A DNA stretch of 64,000 nucleotides from Neonectria sp. B-13 (Eukaryota; Ascomycota; Sordariomycetes; Hypocreales; Nectriaceae), in assembly GCA_002682825.1 (NCBI GenBank), contig NOKP01000002.1:6217239-6281238 (forward strand), given 5' to 3'. The notes beneath the pieces were generated by a model, which was not told where the DNA came from, made no database searches, and saw only the letters and a program-made list of their open reading frames with translations. The translations under genes were made by a program, and so were the position numbers. Of the stretch, positions 10,301-20,661 are shown in pieces (positions within the stretch are counted from its first letter, which is position 1; each line of letters begins with the position of its first letter).

Positions 10301-12215
10301 ACAAGACTTGGGTCTCTCGGAATAGGTTGGTTTACCGCCTGGTCCAATTCTATTTATCCACCAGAGTTAATTGGACAAGGTCAAAAGTTTCAACACCTCA
10401 GTATAGAATGTGTTGGGCTGTGAATACTTACGTGATCGTTGGCCAGGGGGGAAGAGTGCCCGAGATGGTGACGCTAGGGGGGGAAATCCCTGGTGGAGGT
10501 GGTCCTCTGCAATAATACAAGTCAACATTCAGCTCCAACCAAAAGTGAGCAGTAACATACGGATAGACTCCCGGTGGTAGATCAAAGCCCCAGCCCCCGA
10601 TTTTGAAGTCGTCGCTATCAATGCAACTCTGGTGGTATAGTTGTTAGCGTCACTCTACTCTTATTAGGGCCAACTGGGTCATCGAGTTTCTCACCAGGAA
10701 GAACCATGCATCACATGAAAGGTCATTGTTGCCCTTTGTAGATACAGGCGTGATAGTGGCCTTGAGCCAAGTCGAATAGGTACTCAAGGGGGCAGTGACA
10801 GTTTTTTCACCTTGTAAGACAGATGTTACATCTGACGATGGATCAGTTGGCTTGGAAACGGGTGGCCCTGTAGTCGAGTCGCCTGGGGCGGTTGAGACGT
10901 CAGTGCTCTCGGCAGGGACTGATTGCTCTTTACTGGATGCCGAGGAGGTCTGAGAAGAGTCCTGTTGCGCAGTGTCAGGTTCGATCAGTGTTCCAGAGTC
11001 CGTCTGGGAATCGAGAACATGTGTTGAAGCCGAGGCGCTAGTCTGGCCGGGACCTTGGCTAACAGTTGGCATGGACTGGGAGTCAGTGGGGCCTCCTGTT
11101 TCATCAACACTGTCGGTATCTGTTGCTCTATCCTCGACAGAGCTTGATACGGTTGTATGACCTTCGAAAACCGTATCCGTTGGTGGGACGGTCCCGTGGA
11201 TCTCAGAAGAACCATCTCCAGCTGTTGATTCTGAGCCTGAATCTGAATCAAGGCCCCTGGAAGAAGTATCATCCGTGTTGCTTGGGCGCGTAGATGCATC
11301 GGTGGGGTCAGAGCTAGGCGTAGACATGGGACCACCGGTAATCGTATCTGAAGGCGGCAGGGTCTCACGGATGTCCGAAGAAACGTCGTCGGTGGTTGAT
11401 TGTCGGTCTAAATCAGAGGCTTTGGAAGAAGCACCAGCTGTGTCATTCGGAGGAGTGGCTTCATCACTTGGGGTGGGCATGTCACCATCTTTGTTGGATG
11501 CCGTAGTCGCAACCTGTGAAGCGTCTCCAGACTCGGCATGGCTTGATGGCGAGTCTATACGAGAGGTGGTAGAGTCTGGTTGCTCCGTGTCGAGCACGGA
11601 CGAGGAACCTTCTCCATCCGCACCTGTAGCGGAAGACTCTTCTTGGTGGCTTTGAGAGGCCGTTGACTGGATCGGAAGACTGGCTGGCTCATCACCGGGC
11701 GCCAACGTTGCAACCGAGGTAGCAACGTCTCCATTTTTGTCTGTAGAAGTGACAGCCACCTCGCAAGCTCCCCAACGGTTGCAACTAGAACCCTCTGGAC
11801 AACAGCCATACATACAGCAGATGGTTCCTGAAGAGAATCAGCGGAGGGTTCAAAACATAGGGCTAAGGGGACGTTAACTCACCACTACCACAGAGGTTGT
11901 GACCTCCATCGGGTGTTTCGCAGCATGTCTGGCCGTACGCGTCTGTTGCCAAGTAAAGTCAGCACATCTTTCCAACACGAATGATTCCTCATGATGGGGT
12001 GAAACGGCACCTTAACATGTGGGGTGATGATAAGGCCAAGCCGATAGGCACGGGTAGAGTATATATGAACCAAGGAGATACTCACCAGAGCCGCAACGGT
12101 CCTCGCACCAGTACTCGCCGCGACCACATTCCGCAACGTCGCGTGTAAACGTAGCCTTTGCTAACTTAGGTGCCACGGCGGCACCCAATAGGATGGCCTG
12201 TAAGACAAACTTCAT
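7399..12215 (-). CDS. Secreted modular subtilase (S8) with Cys-rich chitin-binding-like N-terminus; one-base frameshift
   Basis: Eleven exons fit in phase: 12086-12215, 11883-11942, 10695-11827, 10561-10628, 10432-10506, 9755-10349, 9407-9652, 8823-9353, 8429-8718, 7547-8365, 7399-7484. All introns are GT-AG, most with CTAAC/CTGAC branch sites. The protein (~1,343 aa) has a signal peptide (MKFVLQAILLGAAVA), a Cys-rich region (~25-90: CGRGEYWCEDRC, TCCETPDGG, CCMYGCCPEGSSC), a Ser/Thr-rich mucin-like stretch (~95-410), a Pro/Cys module (GPPPPGISPP, PTITIGPGGKPTYSE) like the tail of subgroup C GH18 chitinases, and a subtilisin domain with Asp (VYIVDSGVN, ~760), His (HGTAML, ~820) and Ser (GTSDAAAITAG, ~1,040). 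An extra C in the run at 8700-8702 shifts the frame after TTIDGW; without it the whole gene reads through. It is either a very recent pseudogene or a homopolymer error. Confidence 0.8.
8700..8702 (-). other. Frameshifting base in the subtilase gene
   Basis: On the coding strand GGTTGGGCC replaces the GGTTGGCC needed for the frame that continues with PASFGGQD. With the extra G the exon hits TGA within 20 codons. Every other exon junction in the gene keeps phase, so this one base is the only obstacle to a full-length product. Confidence 0.7.
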
Positions 12216-13512
12216 GGCGACAAGACGCGTCAACAGTTGGCCTTGGAAGTCCGAGAAGTGATAATCGAAGAGCCTGACTTGTAGACCAGGACTCAGAAAG
12301 GTAGAGACACCTTATACGTATTTCTCAGCCATCCCCTTTTGTGAGTATTGCCCAGTATCACTTCGTATCATGGCCGTATTCAACCTTGGCCGCAAGTTGG
12401 CATCCTTCATCTATTTCCAGCTGCAGTAATTTAGGCAACTCTACATTGTCAATCCATCACCTGACTGGTTGCAGGTCGATGGCCTTCATCAACTTACAGC
12501 TGTAAGTACTGAGTTGGTTCTACGCGGTGAACCCACAATGCTGTTGGTTGTAAGTCGGCATCCATCTTTCATCTATGTGTGGTTGGAAGGAATGAGGCAT
12601 TTACGAGAAGTAAATACAGTAGATGCATGACAAGGATCGGGCCTATCTATTTCCCTCACAACCTGAATACCTGCAGCTGTTGGTTTGAAGTAAATGTAGC
12701 ATAGCCTCAAAATAAATTGCGAGTTGTTCAGCTTCGGTAACGCTACGTCTAATTACCACTGACAGTTTAAGGTCTCACCTCATTGGAATATCTAGATAAA
12801 ACGCTCTTGGGATGCTAGTTAGCAAGGAAGGATGCTCTGAACTATCCCGCTGTAGAATTGCATCTTCTAAGATACGATGGCGCTTTGATCGACAGAAAAC
12901 AGGATCCGCTGCCCCACGGGGGAACCGTAAGTCAAGCTTGTTTCAAGTGTGCATGGACGCGCCTTTATTTTCTCGCTCCACTTTGGGAAGTCTCCGAGCC
13001 CGGTGTTGGTCGTTTTTATCGCCGTTTCCACATACGAAACATACGAGTTTACTCTAGTTGGGTGTCGATCCTCACGTAAATCATCCATACTACGGATATA
13101 AAACATGGGTCTACCCTGGTCGTATGTATCGATACCAATGTGAACCTGGACTTGGCTTGGAAGAGCCCTCAATACAGTTCGGTGTCATGTAATGTACTCC
13201 GAAGTATGCTGAGGCGGTGTCTTTTTTGTTGGCTCTCTACCAACACGTACAGGTTCTGAACCTTAAAATAAAAGAGGTGCAGTGGGATTATCTCGGGCGA
13301 GAGAGTGGGAGCTTCCGCCCGCGCCTGCCGTTACTTGCCAAGGGGGGGCGCCTGGGATGATTTTCTATAATTAGCCCCGTGTCCCCAGCTCCGTGCTGCG
13401 CTGCTGCCTTCCCCACCGCCTCGGCCAAGCCACGTGCTCAGCCACAGCCGTCCAGTCCTCGTGTTGATTCTATCGCAAAGTGACCGAAATCAGATCATCA
13501 CTGCCTGCCAAC
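12216..13512. other. Intergenic: upstream regions of the subtilase and Ras-like genes
   Basis: No convincing gene. Frames of 70-100 codons around 12812-13172 lack conserved features. The last ~150 bp before the ATG at 13513 are C/T-rich, as in fungal 5' leaders. Confidence 0.45.
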
Positions 13513-14501
13513 ATGCATCTCACCCAGCAAGAATCAGAGGTACTCAATCGGTACACCGAAGAGATTCGGCAGGGGCCAGGACGGATTGGCCCGTCGCCTT
13601 ATGCCACCGTCATGGTGTGCTGTGTTGCCGACATCAATGGAAGAGGAGGTCGAGGGGAAATTATTCGGAGGGTAAGACGTGATTCTCGCTTCCCATGAGT
13701 GGCCAGGCTGACTCCGTCTCCAGCTGTTCGGGCCTGATTCTGAACTTGGTCCAGAATGCGATGGCCTCGATGGGTAAGACGTTGCTCTTCCATGGGGAGA
13801 TTCATCCTGTTACGGTGGACTAATTGAAAGACTATAGAGAGCCCGTGTCTAAGGGATTTAAAGTCCATGGTGCAATTCTTGACCTCGAATTGGACTGGAT
13901 GTCTATCGAAGGGCGACAAGATTATCCGACCATCATGATGGCGAATCATGCCGATGCTTTCGTATTAGTATACGATGATACAAGTCGCGAAAGCTTTGAG
14001 TCTTTGGTCAAATTCAACGATTTAATATCCTCTTTTCCCATGTTGCCGCTGTCCCAGTCTTCACCAGGTACCGGCAACGTGTCAACTATGGACAAGTTGG
14101 GTACACCGCTCAGGAGCGCCTGGCGACGGCTACTGGAAAAGCTGGGACAACCTTCCTCGAAGCCACAATCAGCTTTAACAACCTCACAATATCACCTGCC
14201 CTCGAGTATTACCACAAATATGGACCCTGGACCCATACCGAAACTGGTTGTGGGCAATCACTCTCCGGAAGGCCCGTGCCTCGTTTCGCGAGAAGAGGGT
14301 GAAGAGTTAGCAAGACGACTCGGGGCCCCCTTTTATTTAATTTCCACAACCCTACCAGGCTGGGGCGACCATGATGTTCTAGAGCAGTTGACCCCAAGGT
14401 TGATGTATCGGCGGGCTTGTGGGGAAAAGAAAGCAAGGGCATTTGGAGGAGTGCTTCGGGCTTCATTCTCTACATGGAGCCGATTTGATTCATCAGGTTG
14501 A
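13513..14501 (+). CDS. Degenerate Ras-like small GTPase
   Basis: Exons 13513-13671, 13724-13773 and 13838-14501 join in phase to 290 residues (introns of 52 and 64 nt; the second has a GACTAAT branch). The layout follows Ras-type proteins: an N-terminal beta strand and P-loop position (MVCCVADINGRGGRGEII), a switch/DxxG region (LELDWMSIEGRQDYPTI), a core strand with nearby helix (ADAFVLVYDDTSRESFESL), the base-recognition position (PKLVVGNHSP), and the last strand (FYLISTT). The catalytic signatures are altered: the P-loop lacks the GK[ST] lysine and serine, and the NKxD position reads GNHS. It is therefore more likely a pseudo-GTPase or scaffold than an active switch (inference). A long insert rich in Ser/Pro lies before GNHS. 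No CaaX motif is present at the C-terminus. Confidence 0.68.
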
Positions 14502-14671
14502 GACTAATAGTATATCTAAGGACTAAAAGTAATACCTGATTGCTTAAAGCTCGTCAATATTCTCATATTTTCCTACGATCAGCATCTGTTCTTCCCAGGG
14601 GACGAGTGTTTCCCCAGCGTCGCTCGCAAATCACCATCACTAACATAGTATAAAACTCTCCTAAGCCAAAC

Positions 14672-17058
14672 CTATAACATTAAAAAAGCGTACACCTTAT
14701 GTTGAAGATACGCCCACACATCCTCCCTTGGTCCTGAATTGTTCGCGTACTCTGGCGTCATCCATACCTTACAGTCTGTGTCTTCCTCGTATGGTACCAC
14801 TTTCACTCCAGACAGTAAAACACTCAGCTCTGTGCGCTTCCAAACTGGATTTTCTATCTCATTTCCCTCACACTTTGAACTGTCATCCACTCCACGAACT
14901 CGTCCAACCCAGTCATGCATGGGGACACCGGACTTCCTCCCCTCGCGACTGCGCGGAACGAGTGTCAGCTCTAGTGCACCTTCATCGTCGCTGTAGCTGC
15001 TGCGGACGTTAAATCGTAGGTTAGAAACCATGCGGACGCCCTGCCGCGTACCTCCAGCGTCTTGCAGCAAATTTTTGCGGTTGGTCGTCGCTTGGACAGG
15101 AATGCTGATCTTGAGCGACTTCAGGGCGAAGTCACGCGGTCCATCGTCGTACACAATGGAGAAGATGAGGTCCTGTCGTTCGGGAATGATGGGCACTGCG
15201 TCCAGGGACGGCTTTGTTTTGGAGGAGATTCGGTACTTCAAGACGGGGAGGCCTGCAAAGGCGTCAGGAAGGACGCCCAGAACAGGTGCCGGAAGAGCAA
15301 AGTCCTCAAAGTCGGAGTCTTGATCTTGCCGAGGACCAGCGACGCCAACCAGGTTCCACGACGTCGGGATTGATGCTCCACTCGTAGCGCTGCTGTTGAA
15401 AACGACCTTGCCACTTTCGAGACGGGGCATATTGAGATTCCGGGCATAAGGAGGCAAGGCTTGACGTACCAATCTTGGCTGACGGACCTGTTCTCTAAGG
15501 CTATGAAGCTGGCAGGCGACCTTTGCTTGGATTGCCTAGACGCGTAGAAGATCTAATGAGGGTCCTTCGCGGTAGGATAGATATCCTGATATACGGTTGA
15601 GGGCCTCGGCTTGCTCAATTTCCGGCATCTCTCCGATCTGGAGTTGCCAAGAGGGGCTGTTAAACTGGAATCCTGTCATGGCGGATGTGGCGCACTGCTC
15701 GGTGAACCACCCCGAGTGAAGACGATTCATCTCCAGTTTCAGTGTTTGGTAGACATCATCTGCCATCTTTTCTACGAGAAGAAGGCGTAGGTCATTCGTT
15801 GTCTTTGTGGTTCCCCAGACGAAGAACGGGCTACGCGTCTTGCCGTCCGGCTTGTCGTCGGTTCGTGTTCCCTTACCATTGTGATCCCAGTGGATAGTTG
15901 CGATCGGTTGGTTGCACCGACGTTGGGGCTTGTCAGGGTTCTCAGGGGGCTCTTCGGGCACTGTGGGGTCCGGGACAGTGAACTGCTTCTTGTATGACAT
16001 CTCGAACTCCTGCGTCGTGATCTTGGAGGCTGCCGAGAAGTACTGTTGGTGAGGAGGCAGCTCAAACCGCAAGCGCTCAAGACCACTCGTGATGGGCTTA
16101 TCGCTGAAGAAACCCAGCATTGTTTCGTTGTCGATGATGTCCTGGCGGAGCAACATTGGGGCGGCCTCTAGGTCTGTCTTGACTGGGTTGACCGACACCT
16201 TCAAGTCGGGAGACTGGGCGACGACCTGAGACCGTAGATAGAACCCAAAGCGCGGGATTGGCGGACGGCTCTGAATACAGCCAGGCTCATTGAAGAGGCG
16301 GTTAATCGCTTTCTTGATCGAGCGCCGGACAGGGTCGTCGGCCGGGGAGCCCTCGGGAGTCTCGGCGTCTGCGCCGCCCTGGTTGCCCAAGCTCAGAGCC
16401 CCGTCGATCAAGGCCTCGACCCAATTGTGATCAATGAAGAAGAACCGGAGACTCTCACGTGGCAGGTGGCTCTGGTCCGTCAGAAGGTAATGCGACGGCA
16501 CGTTGATTAGATAGTACAGGTCAAGCACGAAGCGGAAGATGGTCATCCAATCAGGCGACGCTGGCTCGTTAAACTCGTCGTACGGAGGTGCGTAGGATAA
16601 CGTCCCTCCGGGAGGCCTTGTATCGAGACTAGAAGCCACTTCATAAGCAGCCTTGTCCATTGCCGAGTCGAGAAAGGGCGCCACGGAATTATACGACAGA
16701 TCCGGCGCCGCACTGGCAGGTCGAACCCATTGAGGCGCAGGCGAGGCCTGAGACACCCTGACCACGTTGTCCACCAAACTCTCAAGAGACTTTGCAAGAT
16801 CCTTTCGGGTGAAGTAAGATCGAGAAGTCGCTCGTACCATCTGCCCACGTGCTTCATCAGTGGCCAGCTTGAGAATCTGATGGCGAACGCGAGTAAGGGC
16901 AAGGGTTCTTCCTAGTGACCAGACTGTAGAGAAGGTTATATCTATCATTCCCAGGCCTTTGTCGACGATCTGTAACCCTGTGCCTGAGTTCGACAGAAGA
17001 TGCCACTCCAAGGGCGGCACGACGTTCAGGGTCAGCGGGCCATGCATCAGCGCCACTG
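14672..17058 (-). pseudogene. Unrecognised fungal gene, truncated by an LTR and split by one TAG
   Basis: On the minus strand one frame is open from the LTR junction at 17058 to TAG at 15536-15538, then continues in the same frame for another 288 codons to 14672. About 795 codons remain, with only that one stop. Recognisable stretches include LTLNVVPPLEWHLLSNSGTG, DITFSTVWSLGRTLAL, RFGFYLRSQVVAQSPDLKVS, SATSGASIPTSWNL, VLKYRIS, NLRFNVRSSYSDD and GPREDVWAYLQHKVY. I do not recognise the family. The 5' end is missing because LTR-1 sequence begins exactly at 17059, inside the frame. The TAG could be a CAG codon hit by a C-to-T change. The alternative is that the TAG is the genuine stop and the rest is read-through sequence, but the long open downstream frame without a leading ATG argues against that. 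Confidence 0.6.
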
Positions 17059-17185
17059 TGTGATAGTCGGGTCTGACCAAGGGGTCTAGGGTAGGTCTAA
17101 GGTATATAGTTTAATGATTAAGTGGATTAGGATTTTATAGTAAGTAATATAGGTTATAATAATAATATATAATAGTATATTTTAA
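17059..17185 (+). mobile_element. 5' fragment of an LTR-1 copy
   Basis: It starts TGTGATAGTCGGGTCTGACC and follows the first ~125 bp of the LTR at 4849, including GGGTCTAGGGTAGGTCTAAGG, then diverges into AT-rich sequence. Its TG end lies exactly where the unrecognised minus-strand gene is cut. Confidence 0.7.
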
Positions 17186-18000
17186 AGGGGCCTTAGGTCT
17201 ACTCTTATATAAAATCAAAGGTATAAGTATTAGATAACTAATACTAATACTAACTATTATAGTTTTATTAGCTATCTTAAAGTTATTCTTATGAAACATA
17301 TTAATAAAGCTTATATTAAGTCTTGATATTATAAGATTTAATATAATTTAAATAAGAAATATAATACTAGGCTATTTTTAAGCTTAATAGATTATATATA
17401 ATATTTTAAGAAATAGAAAATATAAGGAAAATAGCCTCTTTCTTAAAAACTAAACAATGTATAATAGGTTTAATAGCTCTTTACTAATTTAGTATCTATT
17501 TCAATAGAATAATAAAGATAGAATAATATGTACTCTCTTATATATAGATATATACTTATAAAAGAGAGAAAGTAATATCTTAATAGAATTTATATAGATA
17601 ATTTCCTTGAATTTATCTTATATTAGTCTTACTAATTAAAGCCTTAATTGCCTTCTTTTATAATCTCTCTATCTAAAGAATTTCCTCTCTTTTCAACTTA
17701 ATCTAGCTATCTTGTCTATTGTTATCCTTACAGCCAGCTCCCTCGTTTAATACTACCTACAGTCAGCAGCTACACTAGAAAGCATGACTAAGAAAAGTTT
17801 CAAGCTTATATGCATTAGGCATTTTAGGAATAGCCTTTAGTAAGTACCCAGGCAGTTCTCAACATCTTGTCCTTAGCTAGATTTCTATGCTAAGATCTTA
17901 AAAATTTAGCCTATGCTTAGCTTAACTCTAACTCTTAGAAATGAGCTTAGGTTAATGCCTAATTGTTCGATTTTATAGTAGTACTAACTCTATTCTACTT
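17186..18000. repeat. AT-rich decayed repeat DNA
   Basis: Very AT-rich, no surviving frame. It returns to normal composition shortly before the ATG at 18012. It may be the RIP-mutated inside of the retroelement whose LTR begins at 17059 (inference). Confidence 0.5.
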
Positions 18001-18011
18001 TCTTCACCAAT

Positions 18012-18632
18012 ATGCTATCCGCAGAGATTAAGAACTTCATTTCTGGTTTTATGACCTACCTTGAAGACGCAGAGAAAGGCTACACTTCTCTCAGCATCAA
18101 TCCAAATCTGCCACCGAGTTTTAGCAGTGCGGGGAAATCGGCCGCCCTTGCCAGACAGATCGTTAAGGGTATTCCAGAACAGTTGCCCAAAGACAATTCA
18201 AACAGCAATGAGTCTACAATTAAGAAGATCATACTGTCGATAAAGACCCGGGTGGAGCACTTGAGCTACATTTCCAGAGCCGTTAAAAAAGACAGAGAAA
18301 ATGCCACACTGGTCGCTTATGAAAGGCTCTCACAAAACCCGGACATTGATGGAATCGACGTTGTGCTGTTCCGACTTCTGGGAGGTCTAAAGAGCCTCCA
18401 TGACAAAGGCACCATTTCAATAACACCCGATCAGCTCTTCGAACTGCGCAAAGCTCTTGAGGCCCTGCCTAAGCAACCTTCTAAGCCTGAGAAAGGCGCA
18501 ATGAGCCACCACGGAATTGGTGATATATTCAACAATCTGAGGGAGGGCTATCAGTACGTCAGCAAAGACAACTCCAGGATGAATATTGCCGACCAGATCA
18601 CGACGTACAAGGAAAAGAATGAGGAGGAGTGA
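18012..18632 (+). CDS. Putative death-effector-type protein ending in a sigma-like amyloid motif
   Basis: A 206-residue intact frame from ATG to TGA, in normal-composition DNA just right of an AT-rich block. Residues 1-150 are predicted helical by eye (regular Leu/Ile spacing, charged residues; SAALARQIVKGIPEQLP, FRLLGGLKSLHDKG) and I cannot name the domain. At ~166-182 it has HHGIGDIFNN then EGYQ, which aligns residue for residue with HYGTGDQFNN then GGSQ in the SesA protein at 18864-19499. Such Gly/Asn/Gln-rich tails next to helical domains are the amyloid signalling motifs of fungal NLR systems (sigma class by similarity). The two genes are convergent, 231 bp apart, and close to an NLR gene, which supports a shared pathway. 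Confidence 0.6.
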   Translation: MLSAEIKNFISGFMTYLEDAEKGYTSLSINPNLPPSFSSAGKSAALARQIVKGIPEQLPKDNSNSNESTIKKIILSIKTRVEHLSYISRAVKKDRENATLVAYERLSQNPDIDGIDVVLFRLLGGLKSLHDKGTISITPDQLFELRKALEALPKQPSKPEKGAMSHHGIGDIFNNLREGYQYVSKDNSRMNIADQITTYKEKNEEE

Positions 18633-18863
18633 TTATGGACCGCCACTCTCGAGGCTAGGGGACCAAACCGCAAGGGCAATTAGTATCTGAAACCAAGGCA
18701 GCTTGAAGTTCATTTTGACAGGAATACGATTTAACATTATTTACTGGCATGATCGAATTAAGTCAGCAATATGTATATAACTGTATAACAAGCCAAGCAA
18801 GTTGCCGACGTCCCTCTAGCTTTCACTTCAGGCAGAGAGTCACCTGCTTGGAGGATATACACA

Positions 18864-19499
18864 TTACTGGTGTCGGAATTCCCCAATGTTGATCGAGTGC
18901 GCAACGCTTTGATGTCCCTTGCCAGTGTTGATGAACTGCGACCCGCCACCCGCGTTGTTGAATTGGTCTCCTGTTCCGTAATGCGTAAGTGCTGGGTTGC
19001 TGCTGGGAATCGAAGCCGGTACATTAGATAACTCCCAAATCGCCTCCGTCAACTCGTCCAACTTCTCTTCCGTGGCCGCCGTAATCGCTTGGTTTGCTGC
19101 CAATAGCTGCACGTCGTCTAAAAGGCCCGTCATAAGTTCCTCGACTTTGCTCTCTTTGCCTAGCCTGCGGATGGCAAGGCGATAGCGCTCCGCCCGTGAG
19201 GCGTCGGGCTGAGTGGCCAAGTCCTGCATAATATCCCTCAGCCGCTCAGCCCGGTCTCTGCAGCCTTCGAGTAGGGGTGTAATGGTTGCATAATCGTTGT
19301 GCTGCCCTGAAGGCTCCTGGATGCTCTTTTCTGCAGTTTGCAGCATATTCCGCACAAGCGGAAATCGCCGGGCTACCTCGCGGAACGTCCGTGGAAGATG
19401 GCGGCTATTCTCAATAGCCTTGAAGAGTTTGGAGGTTCCGTCGATGATGCCAATAATGGCCGATATTAGCCCAATAACGACATGGCTTTCCGTTCTCAA
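18864..19499 (-). CDS. SesA-domain protein with C-terminal sigma-like amyloid motif
   Basis: Intact 211-residue frame. Residues ~6-135 match the SesA domain (N-terminal domain of fungal STAND NTPases): VIGLISAIIGIIDGTSKLFKA, LPRTFREVARRFPLVRNML, then ITPLLEGCRDRAERLRDIM, YRLAIRRLGKESKVEELMTG and LLDDVQLLA. A linker leads to residues ~173-198 with HYGTGDQFNN, GGGSQFINTG and GKGHQ, two pseudo-repeats of the G-x-Q-x-N-N type found in sigma amyloid motifs. In known systems the NLR carries a matching motif at its N-terminus and templates amyloid folding of the effector, leading to regulated cell death. Here the neighbouring NLR is broken and its N-terminus is not visible, so the partner cannot be shown. 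Domain call firm, motif class probable. Confidence 0.78.
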   Translation of the reverse strand: MRTESHVVIGLISAIIGIIDGTSKLFKAIENSRHLPRTFREVARRFPLVRNMLQTAEKSIQEPSGQHNDYATITPLLEGCRDRAERLRDIMQDLATQPDASRAERYRLAIRRLGKESKVEELMTGLLDDVQLLAANQAITAATEEKLDELTEAIWELSNVPASIPSSNPALTHYGTGDQFNNAGGGSQFINTGKGHQSVAHSINIGEFRHQ

Positions 19500-20661
19500 T
19501 GAGGATTGCTGGGAGAAGATGTTCGCTGAGCGGCGATTGGATTTGGTGAAGAAGAGACTCGCGGATGGTGGAAGAAGAGACTCGCGGATGATGGAAGAAG
19601 TGACACCTGCATCCAGCTGAACCCCCTTGCCGCTTCGGCTCAGCCTCAGCTAGTCTGTGACTCTTACTGCATGCATTATGCCGGCAACTGAGGTTGAAAC
19701 TGGTCTGCTGATGGCGCCTGATGCCTAACCCGACCCACACCCTATCGCCTATGGACGCCCTGGAGAGGTTGATTGTCCCTTTGGCGTGCAGACACAGCCT
19801 ACTGGAGTTGTGACGAGGCCAAAGTGCCTTACCACCAACAACATTAGACGCCTGGGGCTTGTGTTTGATCCACTCAAACAATGCCTCTCGTAGCCAATTA
19901 AATCGTTCGTTATAAGGTTGCGCTTTGAATCAAGGGGAGGTACTCTGTATATACGAAGTACAGCCAGGACTTCGTGGATACATTGCAAGCGCCGGTGGCT
20001 TTCAAACTTGGTCGAACGTTGGTCAAGGCGATCAGGAGTGATGCAGTCAGCCTATAGGGGGCTAAGGCCTGGACCTAGACCAAAAAGGTTAGCTCTAGCG
20101 GTTGGGTAGATTTGAATGGACTCTTTCATTTCGTGGCTTTCATAACCTCCTGTTATTGTAGCCAAGGGAGTGCAAACAGTTCGCCAGACTTCATACATAC
20201 ACTAGTAAAATGCCTATCTCTAACCGCCTAAGAACTTGGTCAATAAATCGTTGTACGTTTGAGTTGACTCTGATTCAGTCCTGCCTTCTTCTTGGGTTAG
20301 ACTTATATGCTATAAAGGTACTTATAGGGAGCTCTATGATACGAGTTTAGGAACATTAGAGTGCCATGATATGAACATGAGTTAAATTGGACCTTTTCAG
20401 CCTTGAAATTTCAACTGCATTCTATGTATCACTGAGAAACGACTACTAGAAATACTAGAGTGCAAATCCATGACTTACAGCAGGCTTAGTGACCAGTTTA
20501 CTAACTCAGGAATCCAGTCCATCGCTAAGGACAACACAATCTAGCATATAACTCTTAGTAAGTATGAACTATGATTAGATGAGGGGATTAACTGCTAATA
20601 AGTTCAAAGTCCTAATGAGAATGAGATTAAGAAAGAGAAATGCTAGAATTTCATGTCCTAG
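19500..20661. other. Intergenic or eroded 5' part of the NLR gene
   Basis: Normal composition falling to moderately AT-rich. I see no convincing exon. If the NLR had an N-terminal effector domain or amyloid motif, it should have lain here. In-frame stops (for example TAG at 20659) and missing similarity mean I cannot reconstruct it. Confidence 0.4.

Noticed and set aside
12812..13172. Small frames on both strands upstream of the Ras-like gene
   Set aside because: Overlapping on both strands, no motifs, in a likely promoter region.
15536..15538. TAG as a genuine stop between two genes
   Set aside because: The next 288 codons stay open in the same frame with no ATG near the start, so one split gene is more likely.
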